Positions 27,536 to 37,320 of a stretch of 64,000 nucleotides of DNA are shown here, one piece after another; within the stretch, counting starts at the first letter, position 1, and each line of letters starts with the position of its first letter. Below the pieces are notes generated by a model. It was not told where the DNA came from and searched no databases. It saw only the letters and a program-made list of their open reading frames with translations. The stretch comes from Moesziomyces globuligerus. Lineage: Eukaryota > Basidiomycota > Ustilaginomycetes > Ustilaginales > Ustilaginaceae. Location: assembly GCA_030849465.1 (NCBI GenBank), contig JARVLF010000006.1, forward strand, positions 248,001-312,000. The letters are read 5' to 3'. The translations under genes were made by a program, and so were the position numbers.

Positions 27536-28651
27536 ATGGTCACCAACCACCAGGTCCTCTTCAACAAGGTGCAGCCTACGGGCTTGCCCAAGCCGGGCGT
27601 CACTACCAAGCCCGGCTCGGACGAGATCGACATCGACAGCGTCGCGCTCAACGGCGGTGTGCTGACGCGCAATATCGCCGTCTCGCTCGACCCCACCATG
27701 CGCAACCGCATGAAGGGCGACATCGGCTACTTTGCTCCCCCTTACGAGGAGGGTAAGCCCGTCACCGCCATTGGTATCGCCGAGATCGTCCGATCCGAGG
27801 TCGACGGCTTTGCCCCCGGCGACATTGTCTATGTCTGGTCGCTCGGCATCGAGGAGTACACGCTCCACCCCGCCGCCGCCGCCCAGGCCTTCCGCAAGTT
27901 CGACGCCACTCAGCTCAACAGCGGCCTCTCGATCACCACCTACCTCGGTGCCGCCGGCATGGCCGGCATGACCGCCTACATGTCGATCAAGGAGATCATC
28001 GGCGACCTCAAGCCGGGCAACAAGATGTTCGTCTCGGGTGCGGCCGGTGCCGTCGGTCAGCTCGTCGTTCAGCTCTGCCACCAGGCCGGCGTCAAGGTCA
28101 TCGCTTCGGCCGGCTCGGACGAGAAGTGCGACTTTGTTCGCTCCCTCGGCGCCGACGAGTCGATCAACTACAAGACCGAAGACCTCCCCGCCAAGCTCAA
28201 GGCCTTCGCTGGCGAGACGGGCATCCACTACTACTACGACAACGTAGGCGGCGATCAGCTCGAGGCCTACATCAACGTCGCCGCCCGCTACGGCATCATC
28301 GTCGCCTGCGGCTACATCTCGGGCTACAACGCCGACAAGCCCGAAGACGTCGTCTACCCCAAGAACCTCTTCAACATCGTCACCAAGGAGATCAAGTACC
28401 AGGGCTTCATCGTCAGCTCCTTCATCGCCAAGTGGCTCGGCCAGTTCATGAACGAGATCCCCCGGATGCTCGCAGACGGCAAGATCAAGAACCGCGAAGA
28501 CGTCACCTTTGGCGTCTACGGCGCAGAGGACGCCTTCCTCCGCCTCTTCACAGGCGAAAACCAGGGCAAGGTCGCCGTCCTCATCGACACCGAGCGTGCC
28601 GAAAAGTGGAACCTTGCGAAACAGATGCAGTCCGCCAAGGTCTGGAAGTAA
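27536..28651 (+). CDS. zinc-free medium-chain reductase (prostaglandin/alkenal reductase-like)
   Basis: Intronless, 371 residues. The family reduces activated carbon-carbon double bonds of enones and alkenals with NADPH. Seen: N-terminal GroES-like domain with SLDPTMRNRM, the family landmark that replaces the zinc site; a Rossmann domain with MFVSGAAGAVGQLVVQLC (dinucleotide loop), VIASAGSDEKCDFVRSLGAD, and YYYDNVGGDQLEAYINVAARYGIIVACG. No catalytic zinc Cys/His set is present. The RMK/K pattern after the Rossmann strand 2 is in keeping with NADPH preference. Start chosen at MVTNHQVLFNKV, which matches the family start and has a CATC-ATG context. Confidence 0.9.
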   Translation: MVTNHQVLFNKVQPTGLPKPGVTTKPGSDEIDIDSVALNGGVLTRNIAVSLDPTMRNRMKGDIGYFAPPYEEGKPVTAIGIAEIVRSEVDGFAPGDIVYVWSLGIEEYTLHPAAAAQAFRKFDATQLNSGLSITTYLGAAGMAGMTAYMSIKEIIGDLKPGNKMFVSGAAGAVGQLVVQLCHQAGVKVIASAGSDEKCDFVRSLGADESINYKTEDLPAKLKAFAGETGIHYYYDNVGGDQLEAYINVAARYGIIVACGYISGYNADKPEDVVYPKNLFNIVTKEIKYQGFIVSSFIAKWLGQFMNEIPRMLADGKIKNREDVTFGVYGAEDAFLRLFTGENQGKVAVLIDTERAEKWNLAKQMQSAKVWK

Positions 28652-28744
28652 AAGCCCGCACTCGTTTGGCAATAAAACATCTCGAGAACTTTCCAGCATT
28701 CTACGCGTACCTTGATGCCCGATCGTGCGATGCGTTCTACTGTG

Positions 28745-29847
28745 CTACTTTTGAGGGGTGGCTTTGACGATGAGGGGGATGAGAGCGCCAGTGGATGGCT
28801 TGATGGGGTAGTGGCCCGTGACGCGGAAGAGGCTCTGCATGACGCCCGAGTGCGAGGTGAGCGAGATGACCTGGTCGTGCTGCGCCTCGTTCCAGACCTG
28901 CGTGAGCGCCTGATGGATCCTCGCGTCGAGATGCGTCTGCTCCTCGCGCGTCGTGGTCCAGAGCGCATCCTGCTCGCTGAAGCCTGCTTCGAATCGCACG
29001 TTGGGGTAGTCTTTGGCGATCTGCGACTTGGTCCTCCTCTGATCGCACGTGTGCTCGCCGTACTCCTCGCGCAAGAGCTCCTTGGTCTCGGGCTTGACGT
29101 ATCTCGCCTCGCCGAGCTTGCCGAGGATGTCGCGCAGGGCTGCGTCGATGGGATTCGTCGCCGCAGGCGTCTCGATGGTGGCGTTGGGGTTCTTGAGCAG
29201 GATGTTGTCGTACGAGATCTCCATCGTCGAGAGCGCACGGCTGAGCGGACTCGAGTAGAGGCGGGTGGGAAGCGGGGCCGAATCCTGCTGCTTGAGCATG
29301 GCGGTCCAGCCATCATGCACCGCCTGGGCCTGTTGGATGCCCAACGGCGTCAGCCTCGCATCGGGTCCCCAGACCAACGTTCCGTCGGTCGTCAGCTCCG
29401 ACCAGTACGAGTCCCAGGCCGGCGTGCCGTACTTGGACTCGGCGACGTTGTGGAAGCCCTGGCCGTGTCGGCCGGCAAAGACGAGCTTGTACGACGAGCC
29501 GTCGTGCGCTGCGCCCTCGACGTTGAGCTGCAGCAGCGTGCGTGCGAGGCCGCTCCAGCTAGCATTCTCCCGCAGGCCAAAGTTGGGCGCCACCGCAGCC
29601 AGCGTCTTGCCCTCCTCCGTGTCGTACTTGAAGAAGCCCGTATAGGTCTGTCGGTCCCCACACATGGTCAGGAAATGAAGTCAGCACAGCGATCGCGCAG
29701 GGAGACGCCGAGGTGGCAACGTACGCTGAAGGTGTAGCTCTTTTCCTGCATGGCGAACGGATTCCAGAAGGGCAACACCCAAGCGGGAGCAGCCTGCGTG
29801 CCGCACACGAGCGCCAGCAGCGCAACGAGATGAGTCGAAGATACCAT
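28745..29847 (-). CDS. secreted histidine-phosphatase superfamily protein (phosphoglycerate-mutase-like)
   Basis: Exons 29725-29847 and 28745-29647, 341 residues; one 77-nt intron with GTACGT donor and CAG acceptor in phase 0. A signal peptide is present (HLVALLALVCGTQA, cleavage before APAW). The catalytic RHG motif is in LVFAGRHGQGFHN, and a second conserved His lies in ISLTSHSGVMQS; Arg in TRLYSSPLSRALSTME is the usual phosphate-pocket Arg. It resembles Pmu1-type proteins, but those are usually cytosolic, so secretion or vacuolar sorting is an unusual point. Its substrate is unknown. The signal peptide is encoded by the first exon alone. Confidence 0.85.
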
Positions 29848-30504
29848 CGCTTCGAGATGTCAGCAGTCCAGCAGATCTTCAGGACAGATATCGGTGCTGT
29901 TGACGACGTACGATGGAAGGAGAGAGGCGTATATTTATGCTGTGATGCGGAGAGGCACGAAGGATCGGAGTGGCGAGCGGTCCTCGGGTCAAAATCGACC
30001 GGTTGGCATGGTGAGCACGTTTCTCGAGCGCGTGCATGGAACGTGCGCATATCCTCGCATCGGTTTTCTACGGCGGCAGAATCTGCGTCTACCGCGGGTC
30101 TCTAAATTCGGACGGCGATCATGCCCACAGTTCATCAACCGCCGACCCGTCCTGGACCGACCCGCTTTCCACGCATCCTTCCCGTTGGAGAACGTTCGCT
30201 TGCCATGCGTACACGCTGGATCGGTTCCTAACCCAGAATCAATCAAAGCGCACGGGTTCGATACGCCAGAATTCGACCGGCCTGCTCGATGCCTCTTCTG
30301 CGGTTACCACCGGTCCGGAACCCCTTTCCGGCCTCAATCCAATCATGCAGGCTGTCAACTCTAGTAAAGGAAATCATAAATGAAAGACCGATCGTATGTA
30401 CATCGCGAGCGATGGGTGGCGGCCGAGGAACAGCTAGTCCGGGTGTATTGGTATACGGCCGCGCCCCATCGTCGCCTCAAGCTGAACAAGGAGCCACCAC
30501 GTCT
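29848..30504. other. intergenic region between two minus-strand genes
   Basis: About 660 bp: promoter of the histidine-phosphatase gene at the left and 3' UTR of erdS at the right. No supported gene. Confidence 0.5.
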
Positions 30505-33500
30505 CTACTGCTTGAAGAATCCAACGATCGCCTGGATGCCCGCGGGGGAAAGACCGTGGCGCGGGTAGCAAATGTAGACCCTGTCCTCGACGGCGCCGAG
30601 CTTCTGTCGGAACTCGCCCTTGTTGGTGAGCCTGTTGTGCTCGGCGATCGACGAGTAGGCCTTGGTGAGGGCCTTGGTCGTCATCTTGCTGAGGCCGTGC
30701 TTGGCCACCAGCGCCGCGGTGGCCGAGGCGCCAAAGGTCATCTTGGAGCCCGCGTTGTTCTCGAGCGCATGCAGGATGACATGCTCGATGGTACCGTTGG
30801 GCGCACCTGGGAAGTCGAGCGCCCACTTGATGTGCCAGCCGTGCTGCGGCGAGAGCTGGTGGAGCACCACCATCGCGCACACCTTGCCGCTTGCATCCCG
30901 GGCGATGTAGTAGACGCGGTGCGACATGTCGCGCCACGGGTGCACGTCGGTCATGTGCACCTGCTCGCCCTTGCGGTTCTTGCGCCAGTCCTCGATGCGC
31001 TCGTCCGTCTCGCGCACCACCTCCTCTGGCACGTCCTCCTTGAGCGAGTAGTCTTGGATGCGCACGCCCTCTTTGCGTGCATGGCGCACCTTCTTCTGGA
31101 TATCGGCATCGTGGCGAGCCGGGTTCTTGGCCGGATCCTCCACGCGCTCTTCAGCGGAACACGAGAGCGAGCACCAGTTGAGCCGGCCGCCAAGGATCTC
31201 CTCGACATCTTCGCTCACCATCATCCAGATGGGCTTCAGCTTAGCCTCCTTCTTGATATAGTGTAAGAACGCGGCCACGACCTGCGTCAGCTGCGTCCTG
31301 TCGCACAGTGGATCGCCGATGATCATGGCGTAGCCCTTGAACGGCGAGTAGCCCACGGCGGCTCCCGTGTCCGCATGGCGCCACAGCTTGTATCGGTCAT
31401 CAAGCCACGCCGTGTTGGAGGCATCGCCGTAGTTGGCGATGAGCTTCTCAAGCGGCTGCATGTCGCGCAGCTCGCTCTCGGCATCCGCCTTGAGCGCGAC
31501 GCGTGGGTGCTTCCAAGGCGGCGGGTTGGTGCTGGCCTCGGGATGGCGCAACTCGTCCTCGACATTCTTCTGCAGCGGCAGACTGCGCGGATCGCGGTGG
31601 AAGAGCGTTCCGAGTCGCACGTCACCCAAGTTGAGGTAGAGCATCACCAGACGCTCCAGGCCGATACCGCACCCAGCGTGGGGCGGCGCACCCAGTCGGA
31701 AGCCTTCGAGATACTCCGACATGCCCTTGGCTGGCACGGAGAGGCGGTGCATCTTGGCCTCGAGCTCGTCGATGTCGTGGATGCGCTGGCCACCCGTGCA
31801 GATCTCCTGGCCTCGGATGAAGATGTCGAACGAGTTGGTCACCTTGGGATTCTCCTTGTCCTCCATGGCGTAGAAGGGGCGCACGGACGAGGGGAACTTG
31901 TCGAGGATGTAGTAGTCGGTGTTGTACTTCTCCTTGATCAGCTCGCCGAGGCGGATCTCGGCACGCGTATGCAGGTCTTCGTCCTCCTTGGGCAGGGAGC
32001 CGTCCTCTTCGACGTAGCCCGAGTCGCGAAGGATACGGACGCCCTGCGCAAAGGGAAGGATGAGCGTGTCTTCGGGGTAGACGAGATCCTCGTGCGGAAA
32101 GTGGCGCTTGATCAGCTCGCGCTCGGCCTTGAAGTTCTCGCGCAGCGCCGTAAAGATGCTCTTGAGCATGCCGTCGATGACGCGGATGGCATCGTAGTAG
32201 TGCACGACCTCCATCTCGATGTCGAGGCCGGTGTACTCGGTGAGATGGCGCGCCGTGTTCGAGTTCTCGGCACGGAAGACGGGCCCGATCTCGTAGACGC
32301 GCTTGAAGTCGGCGGCGATGCACATCTGCTTGTACAGCTGCGGGCTCTGGGCGAGGAATGCGGGGCGGCCAAAGTAGTCTAGCATGAAGACGCTCGAGCC
32401 AGACTCGGAAGCGCCTCCCTGGAGCTTGGGTGTGTGTATTTCGAGGAAGCTGTGCTTGTCCAGGTGGGAGCGGAAGGCGTTGCAGATGGCGGCGTTGACG
32501 CGGAAGATGGCCTGGGCGGTGGGGGTGCGCAAGTCGAGGATGCGGTTGGTGAGGCGAACGCGCTGGGTGATGACGGGTCCCTCGTGCTTTTCGACCGAGT
32601 GGTTCTCGTCCTGCGGCAGCCCCTCGTTGTCCGAGTCGGTGTTGTTTCCGCTGACATCGGCGCTGTTGGCTGAGTCGTGCGAGTCGTGCTCGTCGCTCTT
32701 CTTGAGAACCAGGTCGGCGTCGTAGACGTTGAAGGGAAGCGTCTCCTTGGTGGCAGCGACGAGGTAGAGCTCGTGGACCTTGATCTCGGCATGCTGAGTG
32801 GTGGCGCCAGTGATGGGCTCGCGGGGCTTTTGAAGCACGCCGCGGACCATGACGAGCGACTCGAGAGGGAGGCGCTTGGCCCATCGGACCATATGGCCGG
32901 TGATGATGTCGGTCTCCTCGGCGAGAACAGCCTGGATGGTCGAGATCTGCTGGCGCAGTACGATGAAGACCAGGTGCGAGCTGACGTCGCGGATGGTATG
33001 GATTCGAGCCCGAACGGTCACGGTGTCGCCGGTCTGAGCATCGTCGGCGATGGAAGCGATGTTGGCCCAGGTGTCGTGCGCTTTGTTCCACTCGAGCGGG
33101 TATTGGTCTCCGTAGCGGGCTCGCTGTTCCGCGGTCTCGATCTTGGCGGCGCGCAGGTCGGACTGACGACGGGCCATAGCGATCTTCTCCCTGATCTTTT
33201 CCTGCTCGATGGCCTTGCGCTCTTTCTCCTCGATGCGCTGAGCCTTCTTGACGGCGCTAGGACGGGGCTCATCGATGCTGCTGGCGCGAGAGGTGGATCG
33301 ACGGCCACCGGGGAGCGAGTGACCGGAGAAGATGTGCGAGAGACGGAACTTCTTGTCCGTGTTCTCGCTGACGTTGGAGTCGACGGTGGACTTGGTCGTA
33401 GGAGGCCCGTTTGGCGAAGCGTGACCGCTGCCGGTGTCAGGCGTGCTGGTGGCCTTGCTGTGGCCCCCTTCGGCCGAGGACGAGTCCTTAGAGTCCTTGG

Positions 33501-33528
33501 TGAGTGACGCAACGGCGCGTTTGAGCAT
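30505..33528 (-). CDS. erdS: ergosteryl-aspartate synthase (AspRS-DUF2156 fusion)
   Basis: Intronless, 1,007 residues. Known fungal ErdS charges tRNA-Asp with its aspartyl-tRNA synthetase part and its DUF2156 part transfers the aspartate to ergosterol, making ergosteryl-3-beta-O-aspartate. Seen: an N-terminal low-complexity and Lys/Glu helical extension (1-150), an OB-fold anticodon-binding region (about 165-260), class II catalytic core with motif 2 FRAENSNTARHLTEYTG (about 420-436) and motif 3 GCGIGLERLVML (about 615-628), then DUF2156 from about 685 to the end, with RYKLWRHADTGAAVGYSPFKGYAMIIGDP. The C-terminal half rules out an ordinary AspRS, whose C terminus is at motif 3. An acidic insert interrupts the synthetase before motif 1, around residue 290-320. 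Confidence 0.93.
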   Translation of the reverse strand: MLKRAVASLTKDSKDSSSAEGGHSKATSTPDTGSGHASPNGPPTTKSTVDSNVSENTDKKFRLSHIFSGHSLPGGRRSTSRASSIDEPRPSAVKKAQRIEEKERKAIEQEKIREKIAMARRQSDLRAAKIETAEQRARYGDQYPLEWNKAHDTWANIASIADDAQTGDTVTVRARIHTIRDVSSHLVFIVLRQQISTIQAVLAEETDIITGHMVRWAKRLPLESLVMVRGVLQKPREPITGATTQHAEIKVHELYLVAATKETLPFNVYDADLVLKKSDEHDSHDSANSADVSGNNTDSDNEGLPQDENHSVEKHEGPVITQRVRLTNRILDLRTPTAQAIFRVNAAICNAFRSHLDKHSFLEIHTPKLQGGASESGSSVFMLDYFGRPAFLAQSPQLYKQMCIAADFKRVYEIGPVFRAENSNTARHLTEYTGLDIEMEVVHYYDAIRVIDGMLKSIFTALRENFKAERELIKRHFPHEDLVYPEDTLILPFAQGVRILRDSGYVEEDGSLPKEDEDLHTRAEIRLGELIKEKYNTDYYILDKFPSSVRPFYAMEDKENPKVTNSFDIFIRGQEICTGGQRIHDIDELEAKMHRLSVPAKGMSEYLEGFRLGAPPHAGCGIGLERLVMLYLNLGDVRLGTLFHRDPRSLPLQKNVEDELRHPEASTNPPPWKHPRVALKADAESELRDMQPLEKLIANYGDASNTAWLDDRYKLWRHADTGAAVGYSPFKGYAMIIGDPLCDRTQLTQVVAAFLHYIKKEAKLKPIWMMVSEDVEEILGGRLNWCSLSCSAEERVEDPAKNPARHDADIQKKVRHARKEGVRIQDYSLKEDVPEEVVRETDERIEDWRKNRKGEQVHMTDVHPWRDMSHRVYYIARDASGKVCAMVVLHQLSPQHGWHIKWALDFPGAPNGTIEHVILHALENNAGSKMTFGASATAALVAKHGLSKMTTKALTKAYSSIAEHNRLTNKGEFRQKLGAVEDRVYICYPRHGLSPAGIQAIVGFFKQ

Positions 33529-35175
33529 CGTGGCTGTGGGTCGAGCGAACAGGCTCGAAGCTGGAGGCGATGGTTCAGAGTTGGAAAGAAGCTGGTTTAA
33601 GCGTTCTCAAACGAGACCCAGGAGTGAAGCTTGACGTGGTTGGGACGATGGCAGCCCACACGGTCGAGACTGGACGTGGAGGTGCTATCGAGGCGTGTAG
33701 GACGCAGATGAAGGCCGCTGGGGATGGCAGCGAGCGTTCAGGAGCTTGAGAGGCAGATGGAGTAGGATCGAGAGAGAGGCGAGGTGGTCGAGGGCGAGGG
33801 GACGGGAGGCGTGACAAAACGGCTTGGCACTCCTGATATGGGCACGCGGCTGCCAACGACGTGTTCGCTCAAAGTCGGCTAGCGTCTTGGGCCGTCTGGT
33901 ACCACGACACTACGCGATCTAGTCTCACCGCAGCTGAGCGAGGCATGTTGCTCAGACACCCGTCCTCACTTCCGGGCGCCGGTTCCGGGCAAGGGATGAG
34001 TAGGCCGCGGGTATTGTGCCCATTGTGGAGGCGAGCGGCGGAGCGGAGGCAGATAGCCGCGCTGTTTCGGGAACAGTCATTGCTCCTCACTTTGGGCCTA
34101 TCAAGCATTGGCTATCGTCACTCCGCTTTCCACGCGAACGCAGGCGCACAGAACGAGGCTACTGGCTTGCATGCATCTTGACTCGCCTTGCAGGCGAGGA
34201 AGTTACTGTAGGTGCCTGCATCGATCCAACTGCGTTTAGCCTGCTTGGACGTGGCCGCGAGCCACGCTCATCCGTTCGAAAGGAGAGGCGGAGATCCAAC
34301 GGACTGAGCGTACCACCGTCTGGAGCCCGGTTGCCAAGCCCATGAGGTCTCTTTCTTTTGTCTCTCTCATCCGTGAATGCGAGCGCTCCCTGTCTGCTGA
34401 GTTTGTCACGAGGCGGAAAGCAAGATCCGAACAGCGACCTACTGTATACACAGCATCTCCTCGGCGCTGGATCGGAAGTCCGTTCCCGCGGATGCAGCCT
34501 CTCGACGGCGTGCACAAGCACAATCGGTCATCATGCACAGAGTAAGCTAGTGCACAGGTTCCGATGGTGGACCATTCGCTGGTCGACCCGTGCAAGCTCT
34601 GCAAACTCTGAGCGAGGCCGCGGAGGGAGCGTGCTGTGCTCGTGGGTTCGAGTTTGCGACCTAGCATTCAGCACGACGACGTCACTTCACGTCCCCGTCT
34701 GCTGCAGCTGAGCAACCGAGCTGGACCTGACAATTTTTCGCGTTTCCCATCCGGAGCCTTTTTTCCGCGTGAGTATTGTTGCCGTGTGTGCGCGCTGACG
34801 ATCCGACATCTTGACTCCGCGCTCGAGCGGCTTTGCTCTGCTATCTGATAGCTTTCTATCGTGCCTCGGGACTCGGAAAAGGTCCGCTAAAAAATTCCAC
34901 ACCAAAAGTTTGAGGCGGATTTTTTGGCGCCGAGCGCTTCTACGCGGCATGCGCCTGCATGCTGCGGCAGGCCCGACGCTCGTCAGGGTCTTGATCACCA
35001 TCATCCATCTTGCCAACCCGCACGAGTCGGTTCCATCCGCCCTTTTCATCTCCGTCTCGGAACACAGACGCATCTCCAAACGATCTCAAAGCTCTCCGCG
35101 TCATCGCAGCAGGAACATCCATTTTATCGCCTTACTACCCTCGTTCAGCATCACCACCACCACCGAGGCGCGGCT
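33529..35175. promoter_or_regulatory. divergent intergenic region between erdS and HAP5
   Basis: About 1.65 kb. No protein family, tRNA or repeat was recognised. The right end, from about 34924, stays open in the HAP5 frame but reads as UTR with a CAC-rich patch. It likely holds two promoters and a long HAP5 leader. Confidence 0.5.
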
Positions 35176-36288
35176 ATGTCCAACAAGAAGAGGTCACGCG
35201 CGTCTTCTATAGCGTCCAGCGAGATGCACTCCAACCTCCATTCGCCCAGCTCCAGTGGCCTGGACGCTGGTGGCGCCGCAGGCGGCTCATCAAGTCGTGG
35301 TGCCAGCGCCCTCCCTGCCTCTGGCCCGCTCGTGCACGCATCGCAAGACCTCGACGACTTCCAGGCCTCCTTCTGGCGATACCAGATGGATTTGGTTGAG
35401 CAAGGTGGCGACGCCGATGGCAATGTCGTCGACTTCAAATCCGGACTGCCCACGCAGGGTCAGCTTCCCCTCGCGCGCATCAAGAAGGTGATGAAGTCCG
35501 ACGACCAGGTCAAGATGATCTCGGCCGAGGCTCCGATCCTCTTTGCGCGGGCGTGCGAGATCTTCATCTCCGATCTCACCTGTCGTGCATTCTTGATCGC
35601 AGAGGAGCACAAACGACGCACCATCCAGCGCTCGGATATCGCCGGTGCCATCGGTCGATCCGACCTCTTCGACTTCCTCATCGACGTCGTCCCACGGCAC
35701 GAGAGCGTGCCCAGCAGCAGGCTGCCTGGTGGAGGCGCGGCCAAACGCGAAAAGACGGGCGAGGGCAAAGGCGTCGCCCGTTCCAGCGCAAGCAGGCGCT
35801 CAACCCAGCAGCCGCACGATGCTGCCTCGTATGATGACGACTCGGTCCTCCGCGCCGTATCCGGTGCCTACGCAGATGCGGATGGCGCTGCGGCCGACTC
35901 ACTCAACATCCCGCACACCGGCAGCGCAAGTGCTCCGCTCGACGCACAGCAGGGCGGCAGCAGCAGCATGGCACATTGGATCCACGACACTTCATCCGCC
36001 GATGAGCACTCGTCCCAGCCTGACATGGGCTCGCACTCCCATCATCCGCACCACTCGCACCATCACGCCGCGGCTCAATCGCATTCTCATCACGGCACCC
36101 ACAGCCCGCACGAGGCGCACCACCACCACCACGCACACCATCCTGCCGTGTCGCATGCCGGCCATCACTCGCACCACCACCACTCGCCGCTCGACTACGT
36201 CGCCTCCAACGCCGGCACGCCCAACAGCATCGGCGCCGGCAGTGCAAATGGAAGCGCTTGGTCTCATACCTTTTCGGGTTTCCCTTGA
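35176..36288 (+). CDS. HAP5: CCAAT-binding factor subunit HAP5 / NF-YC
   Basis: Intronless, 370 residues. Subunit C of the trimeric CCAAT-binding complex with Hap2/NF-YA and Hap3/NF-YB; it controls respiratory, iron and redox genes in fungi. Seen: a histone-fold of the H2A type at residues about 97-174, containing LPLARIKKVMKSD, AEAPILFARACEIFI, RRTIQRSDIAGAI and FDFLIDVV, with the FWRYQMD helix in front, as in other NF-YC proteins. The N-terminal 60 residues are Ser/Gly-rich. The C-terminal 150 residues are Ser/Ala-rich and end in a His-rich region with many HH pairs, possibly metal-binding or only low complexity. The start at 35176 precedes a typical KKR segment; an upstream in-frame Met at 34924 is not favoured. 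Confidence 0.94.
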   Translation: MSNKKRSRASSIASSEMHSNLHSPSSSGLDAGGAAGGSSSRGASALPASGPLVHASQDLDDFQASFWRYQMDLVEQGGDADGNVVDFKSGLPTQGQLPLARIKKVMKSDDQVKMISAEAPILFARACEIFISDLTCRAFLIAEEHKRRTIQRSDIAGAIGRSDLFDFLIDVVPRHESVPSSRLPGGGAAKREKTGEGKGVARSSASRRSTQQPHDAASYDDDSVLRAVSGAYADADGAAADSLNIPHTGSASAPLDAQQGGSSSMAHWIHDTSSADEHSSQPDMGSHSHHPHHSHHHAAAQSHSHHGTHSPHEAHHHHHAHHPAVSHAGHHSHHHHSPLDYVASNAGTPNSIGAGSANGSAWSHTFSGFP

Positions 36289-37320
36289 ACCCGATCTTGC
36301 CGATCTGCAGCTTGCCCCAGACGCTTTCCATTGCCCCCTCCCCCTTGTACAAGAACTCGAGCTTATTAATCCACCATGTATCAACATCCAGCCTACTGTC
36401 TGAACGAGCTGTATTACACCATTACTCCATGCATGTCCTCGTCGTTCCATACGCTTAGGCGCACATCGTTGTGGTCGTGCTGAAATCCCGTGAATTCCGC
36501 GACCCCTTTTTATGTCTTCATTTTTCACCACGCGTTTCTATCTCCGCTGGCTTCGCTCGTTCCCAACGCTCCACTCTGGACTGGCCGTCTGGACTCGCCT
36601 TCAGAGCGTCATCGTTGCAAGGACACGACGCCGGAAGTAGCCCGTAGCGAAGACCTGAGCAGATTACGGCTTGACCACAACGTGCGTGACCTGCGTGAAA
36701 GCAGGTGCGGAAACACGCGCACAAGCCTTCGTTTGTAAGGCGAATGCCAACAGCTCGTGGCCTTGTTGATCAGATGCATGGCAGGGAATGCGGGGAAAAA
36801 TTTAGGCTCGGGCGGTAACTTTGGCCAAAGCGTCGACACTTGTCGAACGTACCGTACACACGGAACCAGGGTGGTCGTGCACGGTCAGGCGCATAGAAGG
36901 GCAACACGCCAGGGTCCCGGATGAACTGTTCCGCTGGGGGCGAGGCGAGCATCACATGCCGAGCAGCGCGATTCTACCGGCCATCTCCACGTCGACGCTG
37001 CCGCGTCAGCCGGCCGGGGCCACGGTTCCCAACCCATACACAGCGCCCGTGCATCCGAAACCAAGCCCAAGTACTCGGCTCAAGTGACGTGAGAATGAGA
37101 ATACACCTGAGGAGACAGCTGGGCGGTGACATGCATGAGGGATGGAGTAGGGTCCGCTCCGGCTCGCCGAGGGCAATTCGCACGGTGCAACCCCAAGGCG
37201 CAGTGCATAAAGTCGACCACGGCAGAGCGAGGGTCACCCCGCATCTGCTCCTTCGTCTCAAATCCTCCCACGACAATCATCCGTCCTCATCGACTTTACA
37301 AATCCGATCCTTCAGACATC
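36289..37320. other. intergenic region between HAP5 and the MpaB-like oxygenase gene
   Basis: About 1 kb; 3' UTR of HAP5, then promoter of the oxygenase gene. No gene, RNA or repeat was recognised. Confidence 0.5.

Noticed and set aside
27377..28699. 440-codon minus-strand frame across the reductase gene
   Set aside because: Shadow of a strongly biased coding strand; Asp/Val/Leu-rich product with no family.
34924..35175. In-frame 84-residue N-terminal extension of HAP5
   Set aside because: No similarity to NF-YC proteins, His/Arg/Pro-rich UTR-like translation.
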